Assembly (NCBI GenBank): GCA_945276085.1 | Contig: CALYPO010000010.1 | Location: forward strand, 1 to 35,659 | From: an uncultured Gilliamella sp. | GTDB taxonomy: Bacteria > Pseudomonadota > Gammaproteobacteria > Enterobacterales > Orbaceae | Length of the DNA stretch: 35,659 nt | Reading direction: 5' to 3' | Shown here: positions 1 to 8,506 of the stretch, in pieces | Numbering within the stretch: position 1 is the first letter of the stretch | Layout of the letters: each line of letters starts with the position of its first letter | The notes under the pieces: generated by a model | Databases searched by the model: none | What the model was told of the DNA's origin: nothing | Seen by the model: the letters and a program-made list of their open reading frames with translations, nothing else | Program-made: the position numbers and the translations under genes

Positions 1-26
1 CCGATGCCCGATGCCCGATGCCCGAT
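1..26. repeat. Short tandem repeat, 7-bp unit
   Basis: Three full copies of the heptamer CCGATGC followed by a partial copy (CCGAT) open the window. The array probably continues upstream of position 1. It is much more GC-rich than the DNA that follows. Being a 7-mer, its copy number would shift the frame if it lay in a gene, but no reading frame is visible here. Confidence 0.85.
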
Positions 27-507
27 TAAGACCACATTTTAACATATTTTTACCAATCCTTGTAGTGAATATCTAAATTTTTTCTTTAAAATTCATATGA
101 TTGAGTTTAATTTAATCATCAATTAATTTTGCTCTAAACCTTTAGTACCAATTTATACTAAAGTACTTTTAGCGTAATATATTAGAATAGTTAATTGAGT
201 TTGTAATGAGCTTTTCAGTAAAGAATTGTTAAGTTATCACTCAAATAAAGTGACATTTGTCTTTACACTAGACGTTTAATTTTAATACTATCTTTGATAG
301 ATTCAGAGATAACATAATAAAAAAATTTAAAAAAATGATTTTAAGTTGAAATATAGATAAATTCATTTAGTTTATACCCTTTTGCATAAAAGCAGATTTA
401 CATTACAATTATTAAATTAGATTGTAATATGTTGATGAAAACGTCTTCCTTAATAACCCTATTATAAGGAATGTTACATAATCAACATTATTTAAGAGAT
501 AAAAAGC
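27..507. other. AT-rich intergenic region, no gene seen
   Basis: No open frame with coding character on either strand. It holds a hairpin at 140-163 (listed separately) and, just before the secreted-protein gene, dyads pairing 429-436 (ATGTTGAT) with 481-488 (ATCAACAT) and 448-452 with 465-469. I could not assign a convincing sigma-70 promoter. Confidence 0.6.
140..163 (+). terminator. Possible hairpin terminator of an upstream gene
   Basis: Perfect 8-bp stem CTTTAGTA/TACTAAAG with an 8-nt loop, followed by TACTTTT. The stem is AT-rich and the T tract is short, so the call is weak. It would end transcription of a gene lying left of the window. Confidence 0.3.
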
Positions 508-1608
508 ATGAAAAAAATAATATTACTTTTATTATTGATGGTATCTTCACCGGCATTTAGCACTATCTATGTTTATAAAGGTAATATAGCAGATAAACAA
601 ATGACTTTATATCTAGAGCCGATAAGTCAAGCTTTTTGGGTTTATGATGATGATCCTAAACAGATACAACATAAATTAAACTATGGATGTGAATTAAATA
701 ATTCCTGCTCACAGTTAACTCATCAAACCAATTTAGAACTTTATGATGCACACGATCTCTATATCGATCCTGACAATCAACAAATAAAAGCCAAAAAACA
801 AAGTCATTATTTTATCTTTAATGATATTCACCTAACACAAAATCAAGAAACAACATTGTTAAATCAAACATTAGAGGGTTATTGGTTTAATGGCAGTAAT
901 AATCAACACTATCCGGTAAAACTTTCTCAACAATTAGTGATAGATAAAGACAGTAATACGCAATTTACTAATGTTGAATTATTACAATTAGCGTCAACTG
1001 ATCATCACTATTTTACTGCCGTCTTTTCTAAACAAAAAATGGATAAAATTAAGTTAGTTGGCATTAATGTTTATGCGAAAAATAACCATCAGTTATTACA
1101 AAAAATCAAAAATTTAAACTATAGTGATAATGGTTTTATGAGCATCGACTTACAAGATATCAATTTTGATGGAATACTTGATTTAGCTATTAAAAAATAC
1201 CGTTCAAGGCAAGGTGATAACTTGGATTATTATATTAATGATAAGGGAGCATTTACACCAACCCATTTATGGGGGAGTAATATAGAGTTTAATCCCAAAG
1301 ACAAATCCGCCATAGGTAGCAAAGATTGTTATGACCTGGATGATAAACAACAAAGGGTCCAGACTAAAATAGAAAGTGTTTATCAATACAAAAACTATCA
1401 ATATATTTTTGTAAAAAATCGTTGTCAAATCATTAATATTGACAACAAAACCCAACGAAATTGTTTAGATGCCGAATATAATGCCTGTTTACTAAACCGC
1501 AATAATATTAATCGTGAAAATCCAAATGTAATTGGTGAAGATAATATACTGTACAAGAATATGGCGTGGGATAAAGGTAAATTAATTGATGGAGTGATAG
1601 ATGATTGA
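508..1608 (+). CDS. Secreted protein of unknown function with a VCBS-like calcium motif
   Basis: A 366-residue protein beginning with a clear Sec signal peptide (MKK, then a Leu/Ile-rich core, likely cleaved after SPAFS near residue 18), so exported to the periplasm or beyond. Near residues 215-228 it has D-x-N-F-D-G-x-x-D-L, the pattern of FG-GAP/VCBS-type calcium loops and of XAC2610-like proteins. Six or more cysteines in the mature part, clustered in the last third, suggest disulfides. There is no enzyme signature I recognise. An A-rich stretch with AAGAGAT precedes the ATG as a weak ribosome site. The last 8 bases overlap the start of the DeoR-type regulator, so the two genes are probably co-transcribed and translationally coupled. 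The assignment as secreted is firm; any function is unknown. Confidence 0.85.
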   Translation: MKKIILLLLLMVSSPAFSTIYVYKGNIADKQMTLYLEPISQAFWVYDDDPKQIQHKLNYGCELNNSCSQLTHQTNLELYDAHDLYIDPDNQQIKAKKQSHYFIFNDIHLTQNQETTLLNQTLEGYWFNGSNNQHYPVKLSQQLVIDKDSNTQFTNVELLQLASTDHHYFTAVFSKQKMDKIKLVGINVYAKNNHQLLQKIKNLNYSDNGFMSIDLQDINFDGILDLAIKKYRSRQGDNLDYYINDKGAFTPTHLWGSNIEFNPKDKSAIGSKDCYDLDDKQQRVQTKIESVYQYKNYQYIFVKNRCQIINIDNKTQRNCLDAEYNACLLNRNNINRENPNVIGEDNILYKNMAWDKGKLIDGVIDD

Positions 1609-2362
1609 TTATGATGCTTTTCCTGAGCAACGACAATCTTATATTCAGCAGCTGTTACAAGACAAAGGTCGAGTAGTCAATGCCGATTTAATTAAATTAC
1701 TTGGTGTATCAGAACATACAATTCGCCGCGATTTACAAAAACTTGCACGTAATGGTATCTGCAAACGTGTTTATGGTGGTGCGGTCAGCCAATTAAAACA
1801 ATCTGCAAGCTTTGAAACCAGAATGACACAAAGCGTTAGTGAAAAGTCATCGGTTGCTAAACGATGCGCTCAACTCATCAAAGCCAATTCTTGTATTTTT
1901 ATTGACGCAGGTTCAACCTATTTGACAATGGCAAGTTATATTCCTACAAATATTGAGTTAACTATTGTGACAAATTCCCCCCAAATCGCTTCATTACTTA
2001 GTAGTCGAACTCAGGGAGAGCTTATTTTACTTGGTGGAAAAGTAAATCCACAAACCGGCAGCACCCTGGGTGCAGATACGGTAAATCAGATCCGTAACAT
2101 GGTCTTTGATCAAACATTTATCGGCGTGTGTGGACTTGATCCACAAGCTGGATTAAGTGCTGTTTATTATGAAGATGCTTGTTTTAAAAAAGAGGTAATT
2201 GCCCAAAGTAATGAAGTTGTCGCCGCTGTAATAGCCGATAAAATGTTACAAATAGCTCGTTATAAAGTGGCAAAGTGTGAAGATCTCGATATCATTGTCG
2301 TCAGTCGAGAAACTAAAATTGAAGGTTTTGAGCAGGTTGATTTACAAATAGAGGTCGCCTAA
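1601..2362 (+). CDS. DeoR/GlpR-family transcriptional regulator
   Basis: A 253-residue DeoR-family repressor. The N-terminal winged helix-turn-helix lies at about residues 8-62, with the family pattern V-S-x-x-T-I-R-R-D-L followed by V-Y-G-G-A. The C-terminal sugar-phosphate sensor (DeoRC, ISOCOT fold) spans about 75-235 and shows D-A-G-S-T, T-N-S and L-L-G-G, the usual phosphosugar pocket elements. Such proteins normally repress sugar catabolic operons and are released by a phosphorylated intermediate. No sugar operon is next to it: the left neighbour is the overlapping secreted-protein gene and the right is a convergent HAD phosphatase. Its targets are therefore unknown, although a phosphosugar link with the phosphatase is conceivable. 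Family call firm, specificity not assigned. Confidence 0.9.
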   Translation: MIDYDAFPEQRQSYIQQLLQDKGRVVNADLIKLLGVSEHTIRRDLQKLARNGICKRVYGGAVSQLKQSASFETRMTQSVSEKSSVAKRCAQLIKANSCIFIDAGSTYLTMASYIPTNIELTIVTNSPQIASLLSSRTQGELILLGGKVNPQTGSTLGADTVNQIRNMVFDQTFIGVCGLDPQAGLSAVYYEDACFKKEVIAQSNEVVAAVIADKMLQIARYKVAKCEDLDIIVVSRETKIEGFEQVDLQIEVA

Positions 2363-2399
2363 TAGATTCGCTCTAAGGTCGACCAAATCTCTTTTTTAG

Positions 2400-3203
2400 C
2401 TATTTTGCTTGTAGATTTAATAGCAATTGAATTGTTTTTAGAACAGCACTGTCAGTATTATAGCCCGTTATAAAATTTGCCTTTGCTTTCGTTTCTTCAA
2501 ATGCATTACGCATGGCAAAACTATATTCCGCTTGTTCTAACAATTCAATATCGTTATAACCATCACCGAATGCCATAGTTTCGTGTGTAGTTACATTAAG
2601 CATTTGTTGTAATTTCTTGATAGTTGTACCTTTATGTACATCATAATCGGTAATATCAATCCAATTTGCTTCTGATACAACAATATAGACATTATCCTCA
2701 TAAGGGGTTAAATGCATACGCGTTTGAGGGCATTGACCTGTTTCATCATAGACCGTGATTTTAATAAAATCATCAGAAATTGAACTCAGTTCATCAACTT
2801 CAATAATGGAAGCATAAGAACCACGAACTTTTTGTTTTAATCTTGCTGGTAAATCCGATCGAATCACTGCCCCTTTTGCTGTACAGGCAATGATGACATG
2901 ATCGGTGCTGGCTTGTTCCAATGTTTTGATAATACGTTGTCCTAAATCATTGGCTAAAAAGGAACGATAGACAAATTCTCCATTAAATTTAATCGCTGTA
3001 GCACTGTCGCCAACGATCCAAATATGTTGACTATAATCGCCAAAGAGTTCCTCGACCCGCTCACACTGTTTACCTGTACACGCAACAAAATGGACATTCT
3101 CATTTGCCATTTGCTTATACACTTTAGCAAACAGTTGGCGATCATAATCACCTTGTTCGTTTAAAAAAGTCCCGTCTAAATCACTGATAATTAATTTAAT
3201 CAT
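2400..3203 (-). CDS. Cof-type HAD-IIB family phosphatase
   Basis: A 267-residue haloacid-dehalogenase hydrolase of the Cof/YbjI/YidA type. Motif I is D-L-D-G-T at residues 8-12 (nucleophile and acid/base Asp), motif II includes C-T-G-K near 42, and the late G-D-G-Y-N-D-I-E is motif III/IV binding magnesium. The roughly 100-residue insert between motifs II and III is the C2B cap that sets substrate choice. Relatives dephosphorylate sugar phosphates, pyridoxal phosphate or FMN in the cytoplasm, so the substrate cannot be named here. AAAGGA lies about 9 nt before the ATG. It converges on the DeoR regulator with only 37 bp between, where I see no good terminator apart from a short GGTCGACC palindrome. 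Confidence 0.88.
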   Translation of the reverse strand: MIKLIISDLDGTFLNEQGDYDRQLFAKVYKQMANENVHFVACTGKQCERVEELFGDYSQHIWIVGDSATAIKFNGEFVYRSFLANDLGQRIIKTLEQASTDHVIIACTAKGAVIRSDLPARLKQKVRGSYASIIEVDELSSISDDFIKITVYDETGQCPQTRMHLTPYEDNVYIVVSEANWIDITDYDVHKGTTIKKLQQMLNVTTHETMAFGDGYNDIELLEQAEYSFAMRNAFEETKAKANFITGYNTDSAVLKTIQLLLNLQAK

Positions 3204-3757
3204 ATATTTTTCCTTTCATGCTAATAATAAAGATTTTATCAATATGATTTAGTATGATGCTTTGTGATGGATTTAGCAAGATTAAATAACACTTTTGCTT
3301 TGAGATTTATCAAAACACACTCAAACAAGTCTTTTACAAAATGATTAATAAATTCAAGATTAATTACTAAGATGCTGAGCATTAATAAACAACGAAGAAT
3401 GTCATAAAAGTTAGTGAAAATCCAATTATCACCCGCCATATAAAAAGCATCAACATCGAGCATCAACAACCAATAAAATAGCTAATTATAGAAAAGATCC
3501 TGAATCGATACTTCCCTATTCCGTTAATCAAACCGCGCTTATCAATGCTTGTTTAGGGGTTATTAATCAAACCCCAAAACGGATAATAATAGGCAAAAAA
3601 ATAGTGCTTTAATTGAAAAAAACAGAACAACTGTATATCAATGTCACCCTTTTAACAATCAAAGCATCGATAGGAACAATAATCTATTACCTCTAAATCA
3701 AATACTCGTGGCATTTTGAAAATTAAAATAGCAAAAAATTTTTATATTACTACTTAG
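3204..3757. other. Degenerate intergenic DNA, no intact gene
   Basis: Upstream flank of the HAD gene, then DNA that looks like eroded coding sequence. A frame on the plus strand is open from 3418 to 3609 (64 codons, stop TAA at 3610) and reads plausibly in places (for example LPYSVNQTALINA), but it has no start or ribosome site and is followed by many stops. A 76-codon frame on the minus strand (3239-3469) has no ribosome site or recognisable domain. With the relic immediately downstream, the whole stretch is best read as decaying genes. Confidence 0.5.
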
Positions 3758-3976
3758 AATAAAACCATTTCAGATTCGCTTCATAAGACATTAATTAAAC
3801 CTGCTACACCGTTATTTGATACAGTTTCAAATTTAAAGAAAAGGCAAAAAGTTAAGTTTTCAGGTAATTTTTTTAAAGATAGTGATACTTGTATTGATGA
3901 ATCAAGCATGCGTTTAGAGGATAAATTAAAAGAGCCTGAATATACCCTCAGATTTTTTCAAGTCAGTCCTCTTTAA
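3758..3976 (+). pseudogene. C-terminal relic of a small conserved protein
   Basis: After an in-frame TAG at 3755-3757 a frame of 72 codons runs to TAA at 3974-3976 with no start codon near its beginning. The translation has strong protein character: a segment LFDTVSNLKKRQKVKFSGNF, then a D-x-D-x-C-I-x-E-S-S-M motif and an ending of the form EPEYTLRFFQ. From memory this pattern (hydrophobic core, K-V-x-F-S-G-x-F, Cys-x-x-E-S-S, E-P-E-[FY]) resembles the C-terminal end of small uncharacterised proteobacterial proteins. The N-terminal part is missing or scrambled in the degenerate DNA before it. I treat it as a broken gene, because no start codon or ribosome site is visible. Confidence 0.55.
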
Positions 3977-3980
3977 TTCA

Positions 3981-4077
3981 ATTATTTTCAACAATAATGA
4001 TTAATTGATAAATAAAAAAGCCTGAAAATAATCTCAGGCTTTTTATATGCTCACATTGTATTATTTTCAACAATAAT
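3981..4077. repeat. Pair of 18-bp direct repeats flanking a terminator
   Basis: ATTATTTTCAACAATAAT occurs at 3981-3998 and again, identical, at 4060-4077, 79 bp apart, with the clpB terminator between them. Each copy is itself a dyad (ATTATT/AATAAT). The second copy also contributes to a further hairpin, CAATAATC (4071-4078) with GATTATTG (4085-4092), that overlaps the end of clpB. Confidence 0.8.
4015..4044 (-). terminator. Rho-independent terminator of clpB (bidirectional)
   Basis: Perfect 11-bp stem AAAAAGCCTGA (4015-4025) / TCAGGCTTTTT (4034-4044) with an 8-nt loop. Read on the minus strand it lies about 45 nt after the clpB stop and ends in a T run. The mirrored T run on the plus strand would also stop transcription coming from the relic gene. 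Confidence 0.88.
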
Positions 4078-4086
4078 CAAAATTGA

Positions 4087-6657
4087 TTATTGTTTAGCTT
4101 CAATGTTATCACCCACTAAATCCAAATGAATGGTTTTACCTGGCACAAGTTTACCAGATAGGATTTGTTGTGCTAATGGGTTTTCAATCTCTTGTTGAAT
4201 TGCACGTTTTAATGGTCTTGCACCATAAATTGGGTCAAAACCAACTTTAGCAAGTTGCTCTAACGCTGCATCAGAGATATCCAATTGATAACCGCGTTCA
4301 TCCAAACGTTTTTCCACATTAGCCAATTGAATTCTAGCTATCGCTTTGATATTTTCTTGACCAAGTGGATGGAATACCACTGTTTCATCAATACGATTGA
4401 TAAATTCTGGTCTAAAGTGTTTTGTTACAACAGTCATTACTAATGCTTTCATTTCGTCATAACTTAATTCAACATGACCTTGTATCAAATCTGAACCTAA
4501 GTTAGATGTCATAATAATCACTGTGTTTCGGAAATCAACAGTGCGTCCTTGCCCATCGGTTAAGCGTCCATCATCTAATACTTGTAATAAAATATTAAAG
4601 ACATCCGGATGCGCTTTTTCGACTTCATCCAATAAAATGACAGAATAAGGACGACGTCTTACCGCTTCGGTCAAATAACCGCCCTCTTCATATCCTACAT
4701 ATCCCGGAGGTGCGCCAATTAAACGTGCCACAGAGTGTTTTTCCATAAACTCGGACATATCAATTCTGACCATGGCATCTTCACTATCAAACATAAAGTT
4801 AGCTAATGATTTACAAAGCTCAGTTTTACCTACCCCAGTTGGTCCTAAGAATAAAAAAGATCCAATTGGTTTATTCGGGTCAGAAAGTCCTGCTCGGCTA
4901 CGACGAATTGCATTCGCTACCGCAACAACGGCTTCGTCTTGACCAATCACGCGTTTATGTAGTGCATCTTCCATATGCAGTAATTTATCTTTCTCACTTT
5001 CAAGCATCCTTGAAACAGGAATACCCGTTGATTTAGAAAGCACTTCAGCAATTTCATTATCGGTAACTTTATTACGCAATAACTTCATGGTTTTGCCTTC
5101 TAGCTGTGTTGCCGATGCCAATTTCTTTTCCAGTTCAGGGATCTTGCCGTATTGTAACTCAGACATTTTATTAAGATCACCAGCTCGGCGCGCTTGTTCT
5201 ATTTCAGTACGTGCTTTTTCCAACTCAGCTTTGATTGTCTGAGTACCCGAAACAGCAGCCTTCTCTGACTTCCACTCTTCTTCAAGTGACGCATACTCTT
5301 TTTCTTTCTCAGCAAGTTCATCGTTTAGCATCTCAAGTCGTTTTTTACTTGCATCATCAGACTCTTTCTTAAGCGCTTGTTGCTCAAGTTTAAGCTGAAT
5401 AATACGGCGTTCAAGTCGATCTAATGATTCCGGTTTTGAATCCATTTGCATACGAATACTTGATGCAGCTTCATCAATTAAATCGATCGCTTTATCTGGA
5501 AGCATACGATCGGAAATATAACGATGTGATAATGTAGCTGCTGCCACAATTGCTGGATCTGTAATTTGTACATGGTGATGCAATTCATAACGTTCTTTCA
5601 AACCACGCAATATAGCAATAGTATCTTCAACAGTTGGTTCAGCCACGTAGACTTTTTGGAATCGACGCTCTAAAGCGGGATCTTTTTCAATATATTGACG
5701 ATACTCATCTAAGGTAGTCGCACCAACGCAATGTAATTCACCGCGGGCTAATGCTGGTTTTAACATATTACCTGCATCCATTGCCCCATCGCTTTTACCT
5801 GCACCAACCATGGTATGAATTTCATCAATGAATAAAATGATGCGCCCTTCTTCTTTGGCTAAATCTTTTAAAACGGCTTTTAAACGTTCTTCAAATTCAC
5901 CACGGTATTTCGCACCCGCAATTAATGCGCCCATATCTAAAGACAACACACGTTTATTACGTAAACCTTCAGGTACTTCACGGTTTACAATGCGCTGTGC
6001 AAGTCCTTCGACAATAGCGGTTTTACCCACGCCAGGTTCACCGATTAACACCGGGTTATTTTTAGTACGACGCTGTAATACTTGAATTGTACGACGGATC
6101 TCTTCATCGCGCCCAATCACAGGATCGAGTTTGCCTTGTTCAGCACGCTCGGTTAAATCGATAGTATATTTTTTCAACGCACCGCGTTGATCTTCTGCAC
6201 TGGCATCGTTCACGTTATCACTTCCTCTTATTTGACTGACGGCCTGATTTAATCTGTCTTTTGTAACACCGGATTTTTTAAGAATATCACCTAAACTGCC
6301 TTTTTCTTCTAAAGCAGCTAATATAAACAGTTCTGACGAAATATAACTATCGCCATTTTTTTGCGCTAATTTGTCACAAAGATTTAATACACGAACAAAC
6401 TCTTGTGAAGGCAATACTTCACCACCCACACCTTGTACTTGTGGCAATCGATCAATTGCTTGGGTTAATTCTTGTTGCAAAGCAGCAACATTCGCTCCCG
6501 CTGCTGCCAATAATGGTTTGACACTGCTACCTTCCTGATTAAGCATTGCTGATAACACATGTATCGGCTCTATATATTGATTATCTTTACCTAATGCTAA
6601 TGATTGTGCATCAGCTAAAGCTTGTTGAAACTTGTTAGTGAGTTTATCTAACCTCAT
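4087..6657 (-). CDS. clpB: ATP-dependent disaggregase ClpB
   Basis: Hexameric AAA+ chaperone that, with DnaK, pulls polypeptides out of aggregates in the cytosol. Domains in order: Clp-N repeats (about 1-145), NBD1 with Walker A G-E-P-G-V-G-K-T and Walker B F-I-D-E-I-H (about 160-390), the coiled-coil middle domain (about 400-520), and NBD2 with G-P-T-G-V-G-K-T-E and L-L-D-E-V-E-K (about 550-760), followed by the C-terminal D2-small domain. I place the start at 6657, giving 856 residues against 857 in E. coli. This ATG is preceded by AGGAG, while the in-frame ATG 39 bases further upstream adds 13 residues absent from the family. Downstream is a strong terminator and upstream a sigma-32-like promoter. 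In E. coli it follows pgeF; here queDE lies between. Confidence 0.98.
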   Translation of the reverse strand: MRLDKLTNKFQQALADAQSLALGKDNQYIEPIHVLSAMLNQEGSSVKPLLAAAGANVAALQQELTQAIDRLPQVQGVGGEVLPSQEFVRVLNLCDKLAQKNGDSYISSELFILAALEEKGSLGDILKKSGVTKDRLNQAVSQIRGSDNVNDASAEDQRGALKKYTIDLTERAEQGKLDPVIGRDEEIRRTIQVLQRRTKNNPVLIGEPGVGKTAIVEGLAQRIVNREVPEGLRNKRVLSLDMGALIAGAKYRGEFEERLKAVLKDLAKEEGRIILFIDEIHTMVGAGKSDGAMDAGNMLKPALARGELHCVGATTLDEYRQYIEKDPALERRFQKVYVAEPTVEDTIAILRGLKERYELHHHVQITDPAIVAAATLSHRYISDRMLPDKAIDLIDEAASSIRMQMDSKPESLDRLERRIIQLKLEQQALKKESDDASKKRLEMLNDELAEKEKEYASLEEEWKSEKAAVSGTQTIKAELEKARTEIEQARRAGDLNKMSELQYGKIPELEKKLASATQLEGKTMKLLRNKVTDNEIAEVLSKSTGIPVSRMLESEKDKLLHMEDALHKRVIGQDEAVVAVANAIRRSRAGLSDPNKPIGSFLFLGPTGVGKTELCKSLANFMFDSEDAMVRIDMSEFMEKHSVARLIGAPPGYVGYEEGGYLTEAVRRRPYSVILLDEVEKAHPDVFNILLQVLDDGRLTDGQGRTVDFRNTVIIMTSNLGSDLIQGHVELSYDEMKALVMTVVTKHFRPEFINRIDETVVFHPLGQENIKAIARIQLANVEKRLDERGYQLDISDAALEQLAKVGFDPIYGARPLKRAIQQEIENPLAQQILSGKLVPGKTIHLDLVGDNIEAKQ

Positions 6658-6724
6658 ATTATTCTCTCCTGAGCAATAAATTTGGTATAAATGCATAAAA
6701 CATTTAAACCATTTGCATGATCAC

Positions 6725-6753
6725 TAAATAAGTGTGGAAGAGTAAATTTCAAG
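6725..6753 (-). promoter_or_regulatory. Putative sigma-32 (heat-shock) promoter of clpB
   Basis: On the minus strand CTTGAAA (6747-6753) is followed after 12 bp by CACTTATTTA (6725-6734). CTTGAAA is the exact heat-shock -35 core. The -10 resembles CCCCATNTA imperfectly, being T-rich where C is usual. It lies 68-96 nt before the clpB start, a normal distance, and clpB is a classic sigma-32 gene, which supports the reading. Confidence 0.55.
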
Positions 6754-7364
6754 AGCTACAAAAAAATTTTTTTATATGATTAAAATCAAAGTAAAAGTTA
6801 AAAATCATGAAATTACTTTCGAATAAAAATAACCTCATTCACCGCCAGTTGCGAGCTAAGAAAACACTAAAAAAATTGAGTAATAAACGTTAATATTATT
6901 CGTTTAGCTGGCTAGATTTGGTCTTAAAATTTGTTGATTAGCTGTACCATTACAGCCGCATCAATTTTCATGAATTATTACTATCATAAAATAATTCAAA
7001 ATGTATAGAAAGGAATAATCATCATTAAGCAAAGCGAGATTAAAATCTATGCGACTTGATACATCTTTGCCAATTAACCAAATAGACAAAACACCACAAT
7101 CGTTCGATACATCAATTATTGATACGACAACATAAAGCTAACCTCAATTCTAAAATAGAATTTTATGTACTGATGTATGAGCGCTTTAATTTTAACCCAA
7201 GTATAATTTAGCGCTATTTTTTATAAAGTTTGACGAGATTTGGCAATTAATTTTAAATTGCCCAACAAAATGTTGGGGCATCTATATTGCTAATATTATT
7301 TAAGTTACTTACCTAATATAAAAAATATAATCATTACCATGTTTATTCAAAATAATGATTTTAA
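6754..7364. other. Long noncoding or decayed region between clpB and queD
   Basis: No credible gene. A 28-codon frame at 7049-7135 (MRLDTSLPIN...) lacks a ribosome site. On the minus strand a 15-codon frame near 6950 reads like an eroded coding fragment. A bulged hairpin TGCCCAACA (7259-7267) / TGTTGGGGCA (7271-7280) is present without a T tract. The stretch is very AT-rich, like the other degenerate gaps in this window. Confidence 0.5.
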
Positions 7365-7393
7365 ATGACAAAACACTAGGAATATTTTATATT
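7365..7393 (+). promoter_or_regulatory. Sigma-70 promoter of the queDE operon
   Basis: ATGACA (7365-7370) and TATATT (7388-7393) are separated by exactly 17 bp; each differs from consensus at one position. Transcription would start near 7400, giving a leader of about 65 nt that contains the complete preQ1 riboswitch, which fits well. Confidence 0.55.
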
Positions 7394-7422
7394 AGCTTCC
7401 CCAATGTTGTTAGATTATCTAA

Positions 7423-7460
7423 CCGTGGTTCGTAACCCATCCCACGAAAAAAAACTAGGA
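7423..7460 (+). promoter_or_regulatory. preQ1-I riboswitch upstream of queD
   Basis: The leader contains the hallmarks of the class I preQ1 aptamer: stem P1 formed by CGTGG (7424-7428) and CCACG (7442-7446), a loop beginning TTCGTAACC, an uninterrupted run of eight A (7447-7454), and the terminal CTAGGA (7455-7460). The pseudoknot would pair loop C residues (7436-7438) with GG at 7458-7459, inside the ribosome site AGGA. Binding of preQ1 should therefore hide the ribosome site and lower translation of queD-queE, a feedback loop from a pathway intermediate. Class I preQ1 aptamers are known upstream of queuosine genes in several gammaproteobacteria and Neisseria. Confidence 0.88.
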
Positions 7461-7466
7461 TTTAAC

Positions 7467-7895
7467 ATGTTTAAAATAGCTAAAGAGTTTCAATTTGATG
7501 CTTGTCATATGTTAGATGGGCATAATAAAAAATGTCACAACCTTCATGGCCATACTTATAAATTATTGGTTGAGATTAGTGGTAACCTTATTGCCGATGG
7601 TTCAAGTGCTGATATGGTGATGGATTACGCAGATCTAAAGGCAACAGTCACGCAACATATTGTTGATCCACTCGATCACGCTTACCTTTATAATCAAAAC
7701 AATGAAAATGAGTGTCGCATCGCGGCTTTATTACACGAAATGAATCGAAAAACTTTTGCTTTTCCTTGTCGGACGACAGCCGAAGCAATGAGTAAATTTA
7801 TTTTTGATTGTTTGTCACAGTACCTACCCGTTTCGATGATTAAATTATGGGAAACACCCACTTCTTATTGTGAATATCATCGGGGCGAAAAATGA
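7467..7895 (+). CDS. queD: 6-carboxytetrahydropterin synthase QueD
   Basis: Cytosolic enzyme converting 7,8-dihydroneopterin triphosphate to 6-carboxy-5,6,7,8-tetrahydropterin, the first committed step of preQ1/queuosine synthesis. The 142-residue protein has the zinc ligands His14, His27 and His29 in the pattern D-A-C-H-M-L ... C-H-N-L-H-G-H, with Cys23 as the catalytic residue, the D-H-A-Y-L-Y segment around 72, and a C-terminal E-T-P-T-S glutamate that anchors the pterin. The start is ATG 7467: it begins the family N-terminus (MFKIAKEF) and sits 6 nt after AGGA. An in-frame ATG at 7404 would translate the riboswitch and adds 21 residues foreign to the family. It overlaps queE by ATGA, so the two are translationally coupled. 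Confidence 0.96.
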   Translation: MFKIAKEFQFDACHMLDGHNKKCHNLHGHTYKLLVEISGNLIADGSSADMVMDYADLKATVTQHIVDPLDHAYLYNQNNENECRIAALLHEMNRKTFAFPCRTTAEAMSKFIFDCLSQYLPVSMIKLWETPTSYCEYHRGEK

Positions 7896-8506
7896 CAGAG
7901 TTTCGCATTGTTGAAATCTTCGAATCTCTACAGGGCGAAGGTTATAATACAGGCATGCCAGCTATTTTTATTCGCTTTGCTGGTTGCAATTTAAATTGCC
8001 AGTGGTGTGATACCAATTTCCGTCAATTTACACGATACACGTTAGCGGACATATTAGCTAAAGTAAAAAGTTACCAAAGTAAAAATATTATTATTACTGG
8101 TGGCGAACCAACAATGGTAAAAGCATTAGCCGAATTGTTAGCACCACTTAAGCAAGCTAATTATTTTATTGCAATTGAAAGTAATGGTTTAGGTAAAGTC
8201 GATTCATTAATCGATTATATTGCCTTAAGCCCGAAGTTCTGTTATCAAACACGCTATCAAAAAATTGTTCAATCCACCGCAGATGAAGTGCGAATTGTGG
8301 CAGAAAACCACCCTGAATTTTTACCTTTTTGCCGCTATATTGAAAAACATATCAAAGCCAAACGTTACTATCTATCACCTTGTGAAAACAATGGTGAATT
8401 TAACATGTTTGAAACCATTGAATTACTCGGCAAAATAAATCAACAGCGTAGCGAAAATAAATGGTTACTTAGTATTCAAACCCATAAATTTGCGAATATC
8501 GAATGA
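7892..8506 (+). CDS. queE: 7-carboxy-7-deazaguanine synthase QueE
   Basis: Radical SAM enzyme that rearranges 6-carboxytetrahydropterin to 7-carboxy-7-deazaguanine, the step after QueD. The [4Fe-4S]-binding cysteines are Cys32, Cys36 and Cys39 (C-N-L-N-C-Q-W-C, pattern C-x3-C-x2-C). The N-terminal S-L-Q-G-E-G motif typical of QueE is at 12-17, and T-G-G-E-P near 70 is the SAM-binding GGE motif. At 204 residues it is close to the short gammaproteobacterial form (E. coli 223). The start ATG is embedded in the queD stop (ATGA). The downstream genes of the route, queC and queF, are not in this window. No obvious terminator follows. Confidence 0.96.
   Translation: MTEFRIVEIFESLQGEGYNTGMPAIFIRFAGCNLNCQWCDTNFRQFTRYTLADILAKVKSYQSKNIIITGGEPTMVKALAELLAPLKQANYFIAIESNGLGKVDSLIDYIALSPKFCYQTRYQKIVQSTADEVRIVAENHPEFLPFCRYIEKHIKAKRYYLSPCENNGEFNMFETIELLGKINQQRSENKWLLSIQTHKFANIE

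Noticed and set aside
429-488. Nested dyads before the secreted-protein gene as a riboswitch
   Set aside because: Short AT-rich pairings with bulges and no match to a known class; probably chance.
3239-3469. 76-codon minus-strand frame
   Set aside because: No ribosome site, no recognisable domain, and it lies in degenerate DNA overlapping an antisense open stretch.
7404-7466. N-terminal extension of queD from an upstream ATG
   Set aside because: It runs through the preQ1 riboswitch and adds residues not found in the family; ATG 7467 has the ribosome site.
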